Assembly (NCBI RefSeq): GCF_021646545.1
Contig: NZ_JAKIRP010000010.1
Span: 124,001 to 188,000 of the forward strand
Length of the DNA stretch: 64,000 nt
Reading direction: 5' to 3'
Source of the DNA: Chitinophaga filiformis
Lineage (GTDB): Bacteria > Bacteroidota > Bacteroidia > Chitinophagales > Chitinophagaceae
Part shown: piece by piece, positions 1 to 9,619 of the stretch
Layout: each line of letters opens with the position of its first letter
Numbering within the stretch: position 1 is the stretch's first letter
Position numbers and translations under genes: made by a program
Notes under the pieces: model-generated
What the model saw: the letters and a program-made list of their open reading frames with translations, nothing else
What the model was told of the DNA's origin: nothing
Databases searched by the model: none

Positions 1-128
1 ACCAGCGGCTCATTGGTCTGAGCGTCCCTTACCACGCCCTTTACCTGTACTTTCTCCTGTGCCTGCGCCACCAATACCGGCAGCAACAGTAACAGTCCTA
101 TCATTTTATATAAACGCAGACATTGCAT
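1..128 (-). CDS. SusC/RagA-family TonB-dependent receptor, N-terminal fragment
   Basis: Only the first 42 codons lie in the window; the rest continues beyond base 1. The start is the ATG at 128, which gives a hydrophobic signal peptide ending near AQAQ, followed by a segment beginning VKGVVRD. That is the usual opening of the CarboxypepD_reg-like domain that precedes the plug in SusC-type receptors. These outer-membrane barrels import oligosaccharides with TonB energy and pair with SusD lipoproteins. It is the last visible gene of the minus-strand operon that starts at 7223, only 25 bases after the preceding gene, so the operon appears to carry two SusC genes. The family call is fairly secure from the opening motif; substrate cannot be judged. 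Confidence 0.75.
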   Translation of the reverse strand, partial: MQCLRLYKMIGLLLLLPVLVAQAQEKVQVKGVVRDAQTNEPL

Positions 129-153
129 AGTCACAGTTTTTTGTGTTGTTAAC

Positions 154-1194
154 TCATTCATCCCTGAACCTTGGATTATTCCGGAAATAGAAGATGATCT
201 CCCAGTCGCCCTTCTGATAAATATTGAAATTCAGGTCCAGTACACCGATCTCTCTGATATTCCCAAATCCCAGCCTGCTGAAGCTGAACTTCACGTAAGC
301 CTGTGAGCCGTCTCCATTTGTATATCGTGTTTTGAAGCGCATTACCGGTACCGGATAAGCAACCTGGTAAGTGACCTCTGTTGCCGTCATCTGTTTGTTG
401 AAGCCATGTAAAAGGGAATCCCAGGGTGTGAGATTGAATTTCTCAGGATTGATAGGCAGAGAATCCTTATCCATGAACTTGAAGGATAAAGAATTGCCAT
501 CTCCTTTACGATGAAAGAATACCCTGACACTATCGCCTTTCAGCTGCAGATTGGTGCCGTCGTCTATCATGTTGTATACACCCGGGTGATTGTAGATCAG
601 CTCAAATACGGATGAATCATTAGGGTTGGGATAATTCGCGCGATGCATGCCTGTGATCGCATCATATTCATAAGGTGCATAAGGCTGTTCCCTGAATGGC
701 ATCAGTGACAGGTCCTTGTACATATTGGTACCACCGGAATTGGAAGCTTCTACATCGAACAAATAACCGGAGTCTGGTTGCTGGCGCATGGGTGTACTGT
801 TTGCTTCTGCCCAAAGCACAAAATCGCCCGATTGTTGTCTTACCTCAAAAACCGAATGTGTCTCTATTCCACGTTTGGCTTCTATCTCTGCCAGCGATTT
901 TTCCTCGCCGGTATAAGTCGCCTTCCAGACCAATGTCTGCACTTGCTGCTCAAAATCATTGGTGGGTTTACCATCCTTCTTATACCTGACATTCAGTATA
1001 CGGAAGTTGATCGGTGTGGTAGAGTTGTCTGTATTAAAGATCTGAGAATATAAAGTCGTTCTTCCCAGTATTGGAGAGAATACCCGCTGGTTATACACCG
1101 CTCGTTTGCTGAGATAGTCGAGATCATCTGCCGCCCATTTCCTGCAGGCGAAGAGCAACAGTGATAAAGACAGTAATATAAAAAGTCGTCGCAT
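154..1194 (-). CDS. Lipoprotein, DUF5007-like, of a SusCD operon
   Basis: A 346-residue protein with a lipoprotein signal peptide: a hydrophobic stretch followed by LLFAC, so the lipidated cysteine is about residue 17. The rest is a mainly beta, soluble sequence with no catalytic motif that I can identify. I recall proteins of this shape being annotated as DUF5007 next to SusC/SusD and fasciclin genes in Bacteroidota; that assignment is from memory and moderate. It follows the fasciclin/CBM6 gene by 13 bases and precedes the partial SusC gene, so it is part of the operon. By position it is probably a surface glycan-binding accessory lipoprotein. No enzymatic role is supported. Confidence 0.6.
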   Translation of the reverse strand: MRRLFILLSLSLLLFACRKWAADDLDYLSKRAVYNQRVFSPILGRTTLYSQIFNTDNSTTPINFRILNVRYKKDGKPTNDFEQQVQTLVWKATYTGEEKSLAEIEAKRGIETHSVFEVRQQSGDFVLWAEANSTPMRQQPDSGYLFDVEASNSGGTNMYKDLSLMPFREQPYAPYEYDAITGMHRANYPNPNDSSVFELIYNHPGVYNMIDDGTNLQLKGDSVRVFFHRKGDGNSLSFKFMDKDSLPINPEKFNLTPWDSLLHGFNKQMTATEVTYQVAYPVPVMRFKTRYTNGDGSQAYVKFSFSRLGFGNIREIGVLDLNFNIYQKGDWEIIFYFRNNPRFRDE

Positions 1195-1207
1195 GGGTAG
1201 TAATGTT

Positions 1208-2812
1208 TTAGTTTAATGGCCGGAATGTGACAGACTTCACATCAAATCCTTCGTGGTCTACAAAGAAGCGCATCACATGCGTTCCTTTGGTGAGATAGAC
1301 ACTGGTGGTGACGTTCTGTCTTTTATGATAATTGCCGGTGTTAGGCATTTTCAGCTGGCCTGTAACATCTACTCCGTCAAACTCAAGGTGAACAACCCCA
1401 TCACTCCTTTCAGAGCCGGCAAGTATGGATGCGTTATAGTAGCCAGTTTCTTTTACCACCACTGTGTAGTTCATCCATTCGCCTGTACCTGTCCACCCTA
1501 CCTGGTAGCCGCCCCCTTCATTTCTGGCGAAGTCAATATCCACACCTTCAGAGGGGCGGTATTTGCCACCATTATTTTCCGTGTTATTATCATGATAAGC
1601 AACACCTTCCCCGCCGCTGTCAAAGTCTTCCAGCGTGATCACACCGGGAATGGTCATAGGAGCACCTTTGCGCAGGAATTTGAGGTAACGCAGATCGAAG
1701 TTGGCAAAGTCAAAATATATCTTCATCAGATGTCGGCCTGCGGTCAGTTGCACGGTCGTAGTAATATCACGGAAAGTATCATAGCCACCAGTTCCCGGCA
1801 TCACTAAAGCACTACCTACTACCGGCTTTCCATCCATTTCAAGGTGTACCCTGCCATCACTTCCGCCGCTACCATAACGCAAAGTCATATCATACTCACC
1901 CGTCTCGGTCACCTCTACGGTGTAATCCATCCACTCTCCAGTCTCTGTCCATCCTACCTTGAGTCCATTTTCACTGGACGCGGTAGTAATATCCACCTGA
2001 TCGGCAGGACGGTATTGACCGCCCTGGTTGTTCAGTGAGAAGTCCAGGTAGGCCACCTTGTTACCACCACGATTGTATTGTTCCAATCCTATTACACCAG
2101 GTATATAGAAAGGAAATTCATTCCAGGGAGCAGACACCGTAGGATTCATCCTGGGGATGAATTCATCAAAGCCGAACATGTGATCTTTATCCAGCACATT
2201 TACCAGTCCTGTTTTGGTTTTAATGTCAAGGGCTACTGTACTGGCATTACTCCAGCGATTGGTATAGATCACACCTTTGGTGTCACTGAAGGTGATGACG
2301 CCAGGTCCTCCATTCACATGGCCTTCCGCATCGGTACGATTGAATTTGCCATGCATCGGATAATTATACCTGATGGCTGTCAGCCGGATACCATCCTGTA
2401 ATACCATAGCCCTTGAAGGGAAGGTATCACGTATAAAATAGCGGCATACGAGGGTATCCAGTTGTTCATAAGGCACTGTGCTAATGAACATATGTCCCCG
2501 TCCCTGAATGGTGCGCAGGGTATTCATATTCTCTATCGCCTGTTTGAAGCTGGCGTTTGTAGGCGCGAATACCGTATACAGACCGGACTTTAACGTATCT
2601 GTCAGGTGTACCCTTTCCACTGCCAGCAGAAAAGAATCGTACTGATGTTCGCTTTGCAGGAACTCGAGGGTACTGCCATCAAATTCCCTCAGCTGATTCT
2701 CATAACTGTAGTAGCCACTATCCTTTTTGCAGGCCGGAGATAACAACAGTATACCCAGCCCTGCTACCAGGAGCATCTTTATGTTGATCATATATCTCAT
2801 CGTTTTTATCAT
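1208..2812 (-). CDS. Fasciclin-domain lipoprotein with two CBM6 modules
   Basis: A lipoprotein of 534 residues (signal then LLSPAC, lipidated Cys near residue 28). Residues about 45-215 form a fasciclin (FAS1) domain, recognisable by the YTVFAPTNASF segment. Two tandem carbohydrate-binding modules of family 6 type follow (about 235-380 and 385-533); each contains VGWT.TGEWM.YTV and a DG.VHLE.DG segment, and they are clearly internal duplicates. I chose the ATG at 2812, which overlaps the SusD stop in an ATGA arrangement implying translational coupling; a TTG two codons earlier is possible. CBM6 domains bind xylan-like and other beta-glycans, so this is likely a surface glycan-binding protein serving the neighbouring SusCD pair. 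It has no hydrolase domain. Confidence 0.85.
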   Translation of the reverse strand: MIKTMRYMINIKMLLVAGLGILLLSPACKKDSGYYSYENQLREFDGSTLEFLQSEHQYDSFLLAVERVHLTDTLKSGLYTVFAPTNASFKQAIENMNTLRTIQGRGHMFISTVPYEQLDTLVCRYFIRDTFPSRAMVLQDGIRLTAIRYNYPMHGKFNRTDAEGHVNGGPGVITFSDTKGVIYTNRWSNASTVALDIKTKTGLVNVLDKDHMFGFDEFIPRMNPTVSAPWNEFPFYIPGVIGLEQYNRGGNKVAYLDFSLNNQGGQYRPADQVDITTASSENGLKVGWTETGEWMDYTVEVTETGEYDMTLRYGSGGSDGRVHLEMDGKPVVGSALVMPGTGGYDTFRDITTTVQLTAGRHLMKIYFDFANFDLRYLKFLRKGAPMTIPGVITLEDFDSGGEGVAYHDNNTENNGGKYRPSEGVDIDFARNEGGGYQVGWTGTGEWMNYTVVVKETGYYNASILAGSERSDGVVHLEFDGVDVTGQLKMPNTGNYHKRQNVTTSVYLTKGTHVMRFFVDHEGFDVKSVTFRPLN

Positions 2813-4323
2813 TGCCAATAGGGGTTCTGGGTGATCAATGGGTTTTGTTTGATGACCTCATCTGCCACTGGCCAATAGATACCACCTTTGGCAATCAGTT
2901 CCATAAAGGCAGGATCATTCTGTTTGATCTTGTTGTAGCGGATAAGATCAAACCAGCGCCATCCCTCTCCCATCAGCTCTTTACGCCGCTCCTTAAAAAT
3001 GGCATCTATCAGATCGCCCTCTCTGGCGCTGTCATAACGTTTAATCCTTCGCAGGTCCCTGATGGTGTTTAGCAGATCAATGGCCCGCTGCTGCTCTCCG
3101 ATCACTGCCAATGCTTCCGCCTGTAGCAATGCAATGTTTTCCAGACGGGTAATAACGATAGTGCTGGAATATATCCTGAAGGAAGGATCAGATGTATTAC
3201 CGTCCTGTATCACTTTTATCTTGGTGAAAATGGGGATCTGACTATTGAAATTGGCGAAGTAACGCTGGGAAGTAGGCACGCCGGTCAGTGTATCCAGGCT
3301 GAAACGCTCATCCACAGGTTGATCAAAGACGGAAAGGATCGTATCTTTCGGCACATAGATGTCCGGCAGCGCTTTATTGATTACAGGTTCAGCCAGTGTC
3401 ATTTCTTCCAGGTGACCGGAGAAAGAAGCATCCACGTGGCCCCAGTCAAAATTGAAAGCAAGGATATGATTGTCTTTCTTCCATTTGAAGAACCCATTGC
3501 CACTTACCAGTTCATCGGTACCGATGTAGTAGCTACCGCCTTTGGAGTAATTGTCCAGCACAAACTGGCCATATACAGAGGCATCAACATACTTTCCCTG
3601 CCATGCGGCCACATGAGCAAGGATTGCATAAGCAGTATGTTTGCGTGCCAGTACACCATACCAGCGAGTGCTGCTTTCATTATAGTAAGAGCCTGATTGT
3701 TGCGGATCGTCAGCGCTGTATTTATAGGGAAGATCTGCGGCAGATTGCACCAGTTCTTTTTCTACGAATGCGAGTATGGTCAGTTTATCCTCCCTTGGTT
3801 TATTGGCAAACTCGCCGTCATGAGATGATGTGATCAATGGTACATCTCCCCATACAGATACGAGAAAGAAGTAAACATATGCTCTTATACAACGCATCTG
3901 GGCAATATCCACACGCATGTTCTCTTCTGAGTATTTCGGATCGCGTGCCTTTACTTCACCTACGTGTTCCAGGAACATATTGGCAGCATTGATGACAGCG
4001 TAAAAACGCCGCCAGTTCGATAATGATTCCAGCAATGGATAGGCAGCCCGCAGGTCATTGCGTATAATGGCTTTCATATCCTGCCTTTGCAGCGCGTAGA
4101 AATCACCCTTACGTAATTCACCATACATCCACCAGGCATTATTATCCGCCATGGCAGCACGCAGGAGGCCATACACAGCTACCAGCGCTGTACGCGTATC
4201 TTCATGCGAGTTCCAGAAGTTCTCTTCCGACACGGCATGAGAAGAATCAATATCCAGCAGTTTATTGCAACCGGCAAAAGTGGTGCAACAGAAGATGATA
4301 GTTATCAGGAATAAGCGTTTCAT
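2809..4323 (-). CDS. SusD/RagB-family nutrient-binding lipoprotein
   Basis: A 504-residue lipoprotein with a signal peptide ending TFAGC (Cys near 18) and the typical SusD opening KLLDIDSSHAVSEENFW. The C-terminal RagB/SusD signature is present: FKERRKELMGEGWRWFDLIR, then a terminal segment ending in NPLITQNPYW. SusD proteins sit on the outer-membrane surface as the lid of a SusC barrel and bind oligosaccharides. The gene starts at 4323, on the last base of the upstream SusC stop, and its own stop overlaps the next start by four bases, so the three genes are tightly coupled. The length is normal for the family. Confidence 0.95.
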   Translation of the reverse strand: MKRLFLITIIFCCTTFAGCNKLLDIDSSHAVSEENFWNSHEDTRTALVAVYGLLRAAMADNNAWWMYGELRKGDFYALQRQDMKAIIRNDLRAAYPLLESLSNWRRFYAVINAANMFLEHVGEVKARDPKYSEENMRVDIAQMRCIRAYVYFFLVSVWGDVPLITSSHDGEFANKPREDKLTILAFVEKELVQSAADLPYKYSADDPQQSGSYYNESSTRWYGVLARKHTAYAILAHVAAWQGKYVDASVYGQFVLDNYSKGGSYYIGTDELVSGNGFFKWKKDNHILAFNFDWGHVDASFSGHLEEMTLAEPVINKALPDIYVPKDTILSVFDQPVDERFSLDTLTGVPTSQRYFANFNSQIPIFTKIKVIQDGNTSDPSFRIYSSTIVITRLENIALLQAEALAVIGEQQRAIDLLNTIRDLRRIKRYDSAREGDLIDAIFKERRKELMGEGWRWFDLIRYNKIKQNDPAFMELIAKGGIYWPVADEVIKQNPLITQNPYWQ

Positions 4324-7223
4324 CAGAGATCCATTTTTAAACCCATTGTATATGTCCTGGATAATGGCAGGGAATAGCCAGTATCAAAACCATTAAAATC
4401 AACCAACTCAGGATCGCCCCCCGTATAAGGCGTGATTGTAAATACATTTGTAGCCGTAGCATAGATAGACAGCCCGTTGATCTTACCTTTTTTATTCCAC
4501 CACTTCGCCGTGGTCAGATCGTACTGGAGGGACAGTGTACGCAGTTTCAGGAAGGAGCCATTTTCCAGGAACAGGTCCTGGTCTGTACGGTATGCGTCTA
4601 CCGTACTCCATGGATTGTATAAAGGGTATTGGTCATAGTTGCCTGCCTTGCTCCAGAATGTGATTTCCTTCACTGCACTCATATCAATCTTTCCTTCTTT
4701 GTTAATGAAGTCGAAACGATCGGCCACTTCTGCGTTCATTACTTTTCTGCCCAGGGTATAATAGAATGACAGGCCAAGCGTAAAACCTCTCCAATAGAAA
4801 TCATTGTTAAACCCGCCAGAGATAATCGGTGAAACATGTCCCTTCAGCACCTTGTCTTTATCATCGATCACGTTATCGCCATTGATATCTTTCCAGCGCG
4901 GGTCTCCGGCCATCAGCGGAATGCCTTTGTAGTTCAGGCGCTTCCCTTCCTGGCTCGTGGGAATGTCGGCGTCACGGTTATAGATGCCGTCATTCTCCAG
5001 CACCCAGTATTGATCTATTGCCTTACCGACCTTCAATAGTTTAGTGCCATTGGCAACAGTCAGCTCATTCAGACCGCCCGGTAAGGCAAGCAATGTGTTC
5101 CTGTTGTAGTTGAGTGTGATACCAGGTACCCATTGTACGGCACTCTTTGTCGGCAGTACGGTAGCTTTCAGGGCCAGGTCTATCCCACGATTGCGTACCG
5201 ACATTCCGTTCTTATAGCGGAAGTTATAACCGTATTCCGCCGAAAACGGTACTCCCAGCAGCATGTTACGATCGGTTCTGTTGTAGAGGTCAAGGGAGAC
5301 CTGCAGTTTGTTGTTAAGCAATGCGGAACTCACATTAACATTTAGCTGATCGGCATATGGCCATGTGATGCCGTACCCGATATAACCGGAAGAGTAGCCC
5401 CGGCTGATACCCGGAAAACCGTTGTAGGAGAAGCGAACGGGGTTGTTACTGAATGAAAGGTCGGAAGTATATTGCGAGCCTTCACCAAAACGGTCGTCCG
5501 GCATCAGCCTGCCTACTCTTCCCCAACTGGCCTGCAGCTTTAAGGCGTTGATGGTATGGTCATCTTTTAACCAGATATTTTTAGCATTCAATCCGGCAGA
5601 GAATGTCGGAGTAAATAGCCACCAGTTGTCGGGCTGCGCACTGGAAGAACCGTCTGCGCGTAACAGTACGGAAAAGTCCAGCTGATCATTGTAGGAATAT
5701 GCAGCACGGCCATAGAAGGATAATAAACGGGCGCGTTGTTTGTCGAGGAACGAGAAGATCAATGCATGATTGAATGACTTTGGCGATAGATATTCTGTCT
5801 TCGTATTATCTGAATGCAACAGGTTAATACGGATCAGATCATTAGGCCCTTTATAGGCATAAGCATAGTTATACCTGTGATAGTCTGCCTGGAATCCTTC
5901 ACCGGCTTCGATAGTCACGTGATGCTTCTCCTTAAAGGTATGGTCATAGGTGATGGTATTATTGAAGAGTACCCGCTGGTTATAACCGAAATAGTTGGAC
6001 AGGTAGTTTACTGTTTCCAGCAGGGTGCTGGGATAAAACAGGTCCCTCAATCCCTCATTATAATCAAACCCGAATTGCGAATTGATCTGCAGACTGTTAG
6101 ACAACTTTACATTGATCTTAAAATACCCGTTTATCTCATTGGTTTTGTTATCGTCGAATGATTTGGTAAACTCATGCAGGTACTGCCCATAGTACTGTTT
6201 ATTAGGTGGCAGGGGACTGCTCAGATCAGGCAGATACTGCATTTCGGCAAACCTGTCGCGCAGCCATCTGCTCCGTGTCCTCTCCAGTCTCGAAGCACTG
6301 ATCATTGATGACACTGTGAAACCATGCAACGGCACCATGTTTATTTCAAACATGGCGTTGTACCTGTCCATCTTGCTGTTGTCTGCAGTATTGGCGGAAC
6401 GCTGATTGCCGGCGGCAAACCTGAAGTTAGCCCTGTCGGTACCACTGGAAAGACTGGCATTTATGCCGTATACAGGTGTGTTTTTAAAATAGAGGTCCGT
6501 CCAGTTAGACGGCCCATAATAGGCACTATTAGTAGAGTCGCGCAGATAGAGCGGGTAAGTTTGCAACTGTTCAGTAGTAGCATACTTATCGTAGAACCGT
6601 TGCCGAAAATCATTTTCAAACTTAGCGTTCGTCGTATAAATATGCGGCCGTTGTACCATACCAAAGTAGGTATTGAAACTGATCTTACGGCGGCCTGTTA
6701 CAGGCGCCTTGGTAGTGAGAAGGATCACACCGCCATTTACAGCGCGGGGGCCGTATAATGCAGCTCTGCCAAAGTCTTTCACTACTTCTATCTTCTCAAT
6801 ATTGTTCATATCGATAGCGGAGAGAAGATTAGTAGCAGGCCCGAGATGATTGTACCCGAACAGCTGAATGTCAAAAGTGAAAGGATGATCCATGATAAGT
6901 GGAATGCCATCCAATACAATGGTAGGTTGCGACTCATAGATATCCTTACTCGTGATAAAAGGAATCGCTGTGCCTCTCAAAGCTATACTGGAAAAGGACC
7001 CTGACTCTCCTGTCGGCTCCTGTATGTATACCCCTGCACTATTTCCTTTTAACAGTTGTTGTAGTGAGGCATAAGGATAAATATGCTCACGCTCAGGTGA
7101 TATGGAATCCGCTTTTGTCACCCTCACCACCGGATGATATTGTTTAACTGTATCCTGTGAAAAGGCATACTGTGGGCAATACACAGCCAGGCACGTGATG
7201 AAGATCCGTACAAGTACACGCAT
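4323..7223 (-). CDS. SusC/RagA-family TonB-dependent receptor
   Basis: A 966-residue outer-membrane transporter. After the signal peptide (cut near AFSQ) the mature protein goes almost directly to a plug domain (about residues 50-175), with IEVVKDFGRAALYGPRAVNGGVILLTT as the recognisable plug end, then a long beta-barrel closing with a strand ending in MGLKMDL. It lacks the CarboxypepD_reg-like domain that normally precedes the plug in SusC proteins and so is shorter than usual. It is the first gene of the SusC-SusD-fasciclin/CBM6-DUF5007 operon. A perfect palindrome GTAATCGATTAC lies 58 bases upstream of its start. Substrate is unknown; the CBM6 partner suggests a plant-type polysaccharide. 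Confidence 0.93.
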   Translation of the reverse strand: MRVLVRIFITCLAVYCPQYAFSQDTVKQYHPVVRVTKADSISPEREHIYPYASLQQLLKGNSAGVYIQEPTGESGSFSSIALRGTAIPFITSKDIYESQPTIVLDGIPLIMDHPFTFDIQLFGYNHLGPATNLLSAIDMNNIEKIEVVKDFGRAALYGPRAVNGGVILLTTKAPVTGRRKISFNTYFGMVQRPHIYTTNAKFENDFRQRFYDKYATTEQLQTYPLYLRDSTNSAYYGPSNWTDLYFKNTPVYGINASLSSGTDRANFRFAAGNQRSANTADNSKMDRYNAMFEINMVPLHGFTVSSMISASRLERTRSRWLRDRFAEMQYLPDLSSPLPPNKQYYGQYLHEFTKSFDDNKTNEINGYFKINVKLSNSLQINSQFGFDYNEGLRDLFYPSTLLETVNYLSNYFGYNQRVLFNNTITYDHTFKEKHHVTIEAGEGFQADYHRYNYAYAYKGPNDLIRINLLHSDNTKTEYLSPKSFNHALIFSFLDKQRARLLSFYGRAAYSYNDQLDFSVLLRADGSSSAQPDNWWLFTPTFSAGLNAKNIWLKDDHTINALKLQASWGRVGRLMPDDRFGEGSQYTSDLSFSNNPVRFSYNGFPGISRGYSSGYIGYGITWPYADQLNVNVSSALLNNKLQVSLDLYNRTDRNMLLGVPFSAEYGYNFRYKNGMSVRNRGIDLALKATVLPTKSAVQWVPGITLNYNRNTLLALPGGLNELTVANGTKLLKVGKAIDQYWVLENDGIYNRDADIPTSQEGKRLNYKGIPLMAGDPRWKDINGDNVIDDKDKVLKGHVSPIISGGFNNDFYWRGFTLGLSFYYTLGRKVMNAEVADRFDFINKEGKIDMSAVKEITFWSKAGNYDQYPLYNPWSTVDAYRTDQDLFLENGSFLKLRTLSLQYDLTTAKWWNKKGKINGLSIYATATNVFTITPYTGGDPELVDFNGFDTGYSLPLSRTYTMGLKMDL

Positions 7224-8078
7224 AACGTAAATGTTTAAAATAGGCAGAGCAGATCACTACAGTGATGGCAAGCACACTGAGTAATCGATTACATCATGTA
7301 TTTAAAATTGAATTGAATAGAAGGAACAGACCAACAATGATAGGCCTCCCCTCTGCGTAGCTAACGCTAAAAGTGGTATTTATACTTGAGTGAACTGGGT
7401 GAACAACACCGAACCTGACCCCGTGGAAACTATAACGTGAAATAAATATATGCAGTGTTGGCTGCATTGGATTAGTATCTCTTAACTGCTTGTATAAAAC
7501 GTTTTAGCGTATACTTTTCATCAATAGAAATCTGTTTAAGTTTTAAAAATAAGTTGTTTGCTGTTGATACTTTGTGAAGCTACTGGTTACTGTAATCCTG
7601 TTTGCTTGATTTTTCAGTTCCTGCTACAATATCTTCTTGGTTTGCGATTTAGGTTGAACTCTTACGATTAACTAACACTCTTCATTTTCATCAGGGCTTG
7701 TTAACGGGAATCTACAAAGTACAGGTTACATGCTAGTCGCATTTGTGCCTTTATTACGATTCAAATATAATGAGCCGTCTGATAACTTTTTAACCTTTTT
7801 TTATAAAGATTAGACATTCCCAACGCCATTATTTTGAATATCTCGACTACTTCAAACACCACATATAAATATATAAATCAAGCCATTAATAAGCAAATAA
7901 TCTATACAAATAAAATAATATTATTATACAAATAAGATAATCCAAAAGCAATAACATTGTCTTTATAACATCATTAGAATACTATTCGTTATTTAACTTA
8001 CTTTGGTTCGTATCAACCAGATCTCTTACTGAAACAATGGAAAGTTTGGGGGCCTTATAAATTTAAACCAACTGGACT
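7224..8078. other. AT-rich divergent intergenic region, 855 bp
   Basis: No ORF of credible length lies here. The region separates the minus-strand SusCD operon from the plus-strand gene at 8079. It contains the palindrome at 7281-7292 (listed separately). A minus-strand -7-like box, TATATTTG, lies at 7762-7769 without a clear -33 partner; if used, the susC leader would exceed 500 nt. The part nearest 8079 is a run of A/T-rich ataaataa-type sequence. I see no tRNA, hairpin terminator or riboswitch fold that I would defend. Confidence 0.6.
7281..7292. promoter_or_regulatory. Palindromic operator-like site upstream of susC
   Basis: GTAATCGATTAC is a perfect 12-bp palindrome with a central CG/AT step, the architecture of LacI/GalR-family operators. 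It lies 58 bp upstream of the SusC start. The identical 12-mer occurs once more, at 27622-27633 upstream of the GH2 gene, which supports a shared carbohydrate-responsive regulator. The regulator is not in this window. Confidence 0.55.
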
Positions 8079-9590
8079 ATGGCTAAAGCTGATATGCTTA
8101 GCAGACTTATAAATACACTTACAAAAGCTGAAAAAAGATACTTCCGTTTGTATACGGCGCTCCAGCAGGGTAACAAAGACTATGTCAACCTATTCAACAT
8201 GATGGAGCGCATGTCTTTTAGAAGCACTGCTGAATTGAAGCAGGCGTTTCAGCAACAATATGCCGGCTGTAGTTATGAAGTTTGCAGTAAATACCTATAC
8301 AAAGTATTGCTGGATTGCCTTTTGCATCTGCGTTTGCAACGACATCCCACTGCTGCGCTGACAGCAGGCATTCTGAAATGCGACATTCTTTTTGAACGCT
8401 CCCTGCATGAAGATGCATTGAAACAATTACATAAAGCACAAACAACCGCATCCGTCAATGAAAAACAACTATTGCATCTATGGGCACAACAACAGGAGAT
8501 GCAATTGCTGCAGCAAATGAACTTTCCAGGCATCACAGAAGAAGACCTGTTACAAAAACAATCTGGCATACAGCAAACAATGCAGACAATGCAACAGATA
8601 AGACAACAGACATCGCTGTACGAAACACTCCGGCATCATCTGTTATACAGGGGCAGCGCACGCACTGTCAGACAACAGGAAACGGTAGATGCGCTGAATG
8701 CCGGCATGCCTCCACCTGTAGCTCATTCTGCTACCAGTCTGAAAGTACAGCTGCTGTTCGAAGCCCATTACCATCTTGTCACCAGCGATTACCCAGCAGC
8801 ATTACAGGTATTTCACAAACTGCATCATTTACTGGAAACACATCCGGTGCTCTTTGAAGACACACCTGCCGATCATCTGTTGGTCATAGAAGGCATACTG
8901 GACAGTCTGCGTGCAGGCAAACACTATGAGGAGTTATTCTCATTTATAGACAAGGTGAAACGTTTGAATGGCGACAGTGTTTATTTCGACATTATGCAGC
9001 AGCGTCTGTTATTTATCTATGAAGCAGGCGCTTATATCGACAGTGGCAACTTCCCGCTTGCTCTTACATTACTGCAGCAGTATATGCCGGGAATAAAGAA
9101 GAACATCCTGTTGATGGACATCAGCAAGCAGGCAGAGATCTATCTTCATATGACACTTATCTACCTCGGCAATGAAGATATAAACAATGCACATAATAGT
9201 CTTGAGCAGGTATTACAAAGCAATCTTTACAGCACGCTGCCTATCTATCGTACCTGTCGCCTGGTACATCTGCTTATACAATTTGAACTGGGCAATTATG
9301 AATATATCCGTTACGAGACCAGAGCCTTCCGCCGGCACCTCCAGCCGGATGCAAAACGCTCCTATCTGTTGGAGAGAACAGTTATCAAATTCCTTGGAAA
9401 TGGTGAAATACCTCACGTCACTGCTTATCGTACTGCCTTATGGAAAAAGCTTAATGCCAGTTTTGAGAAAATAAAAGCTGACAAATATGAACGCCAGCAG
9501 CTGAAACTTTTCGACTTCTCAGCATGGATAGAAGCAAAGCTGAAGCGGAAGACCTTAAGTGCAGTGCTACAGGAGAAAACCAGACTCTAA
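8079..9590 (+). CDS. Conserved-looking helical protein, function unknown
   Basis: A 503-residue soluble protein with no signal peptide or membrane segment. It opens MAKADMLSRLINTLTKAEKRYF and is Gln/Leu-rich and predicted mostly alpha-helical; the spacing of helices in the middle and C-terminal parts resembles TPR-like repeats, though no canonical TPR consensus is clear. I recall hypothetical proteins with a similar opening (SLTKSEKRYF-like) in Bacteroidota, but know no function. It stands alone, divergent from the SusCD operon and convergent with the exporter at 9620. A near-consensus -7 (TTACTTTG) lies about 80 bp upstream. A helical scaffold or regulatory role is possible but not shown. 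Confidence 0.75.
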   Translation: MAKADMLSRLINTLTKAEKRYFRLYTALQQGNKDYVNLFNMMERMSFRSTAELKQAFQQQYAGCSYEVCSKYLYKVLLDCLLHLRLQRHPTAALTAGILKCDILFERSLHEDALKQLHKAQTTASVNEKQLLHLWAQQQEMQLLQQMNFPGITEEDLLQKQSGIQQTMQTMQQIRQQTSLYETLRHHLLYRGSARTVRQQETVDALNAGMPPPVAHSATSLKVQLLFEAHYHLVTSDYPAALQVFHKLHHLLETHPVLFEDTPADHLLVIEGILDSLRAGKHYEELFSFIDKVKRLNGDSVYFDIMQQRLLFIYEAGAYIDSGNFPLALTLLQQYMPGIKKNILLMDISKQAEIYLHMTLIYLGNEDINNAHNSLEQVLQSNLYSTLPIYRTCRLVHLLIQFELGNYEYIRYETRAFRRHLQPDAKRSYLLERTVIKFLGNGEIPHVTAYRTALWKKLNASFEKIKADKYERQQLKLFDFSAWIEAKLKRKTLSAVLQEKTRL

Positions 9591-9619
9591 GCAGATCGCA
9601 AAGACCTCACTTTATTTGC

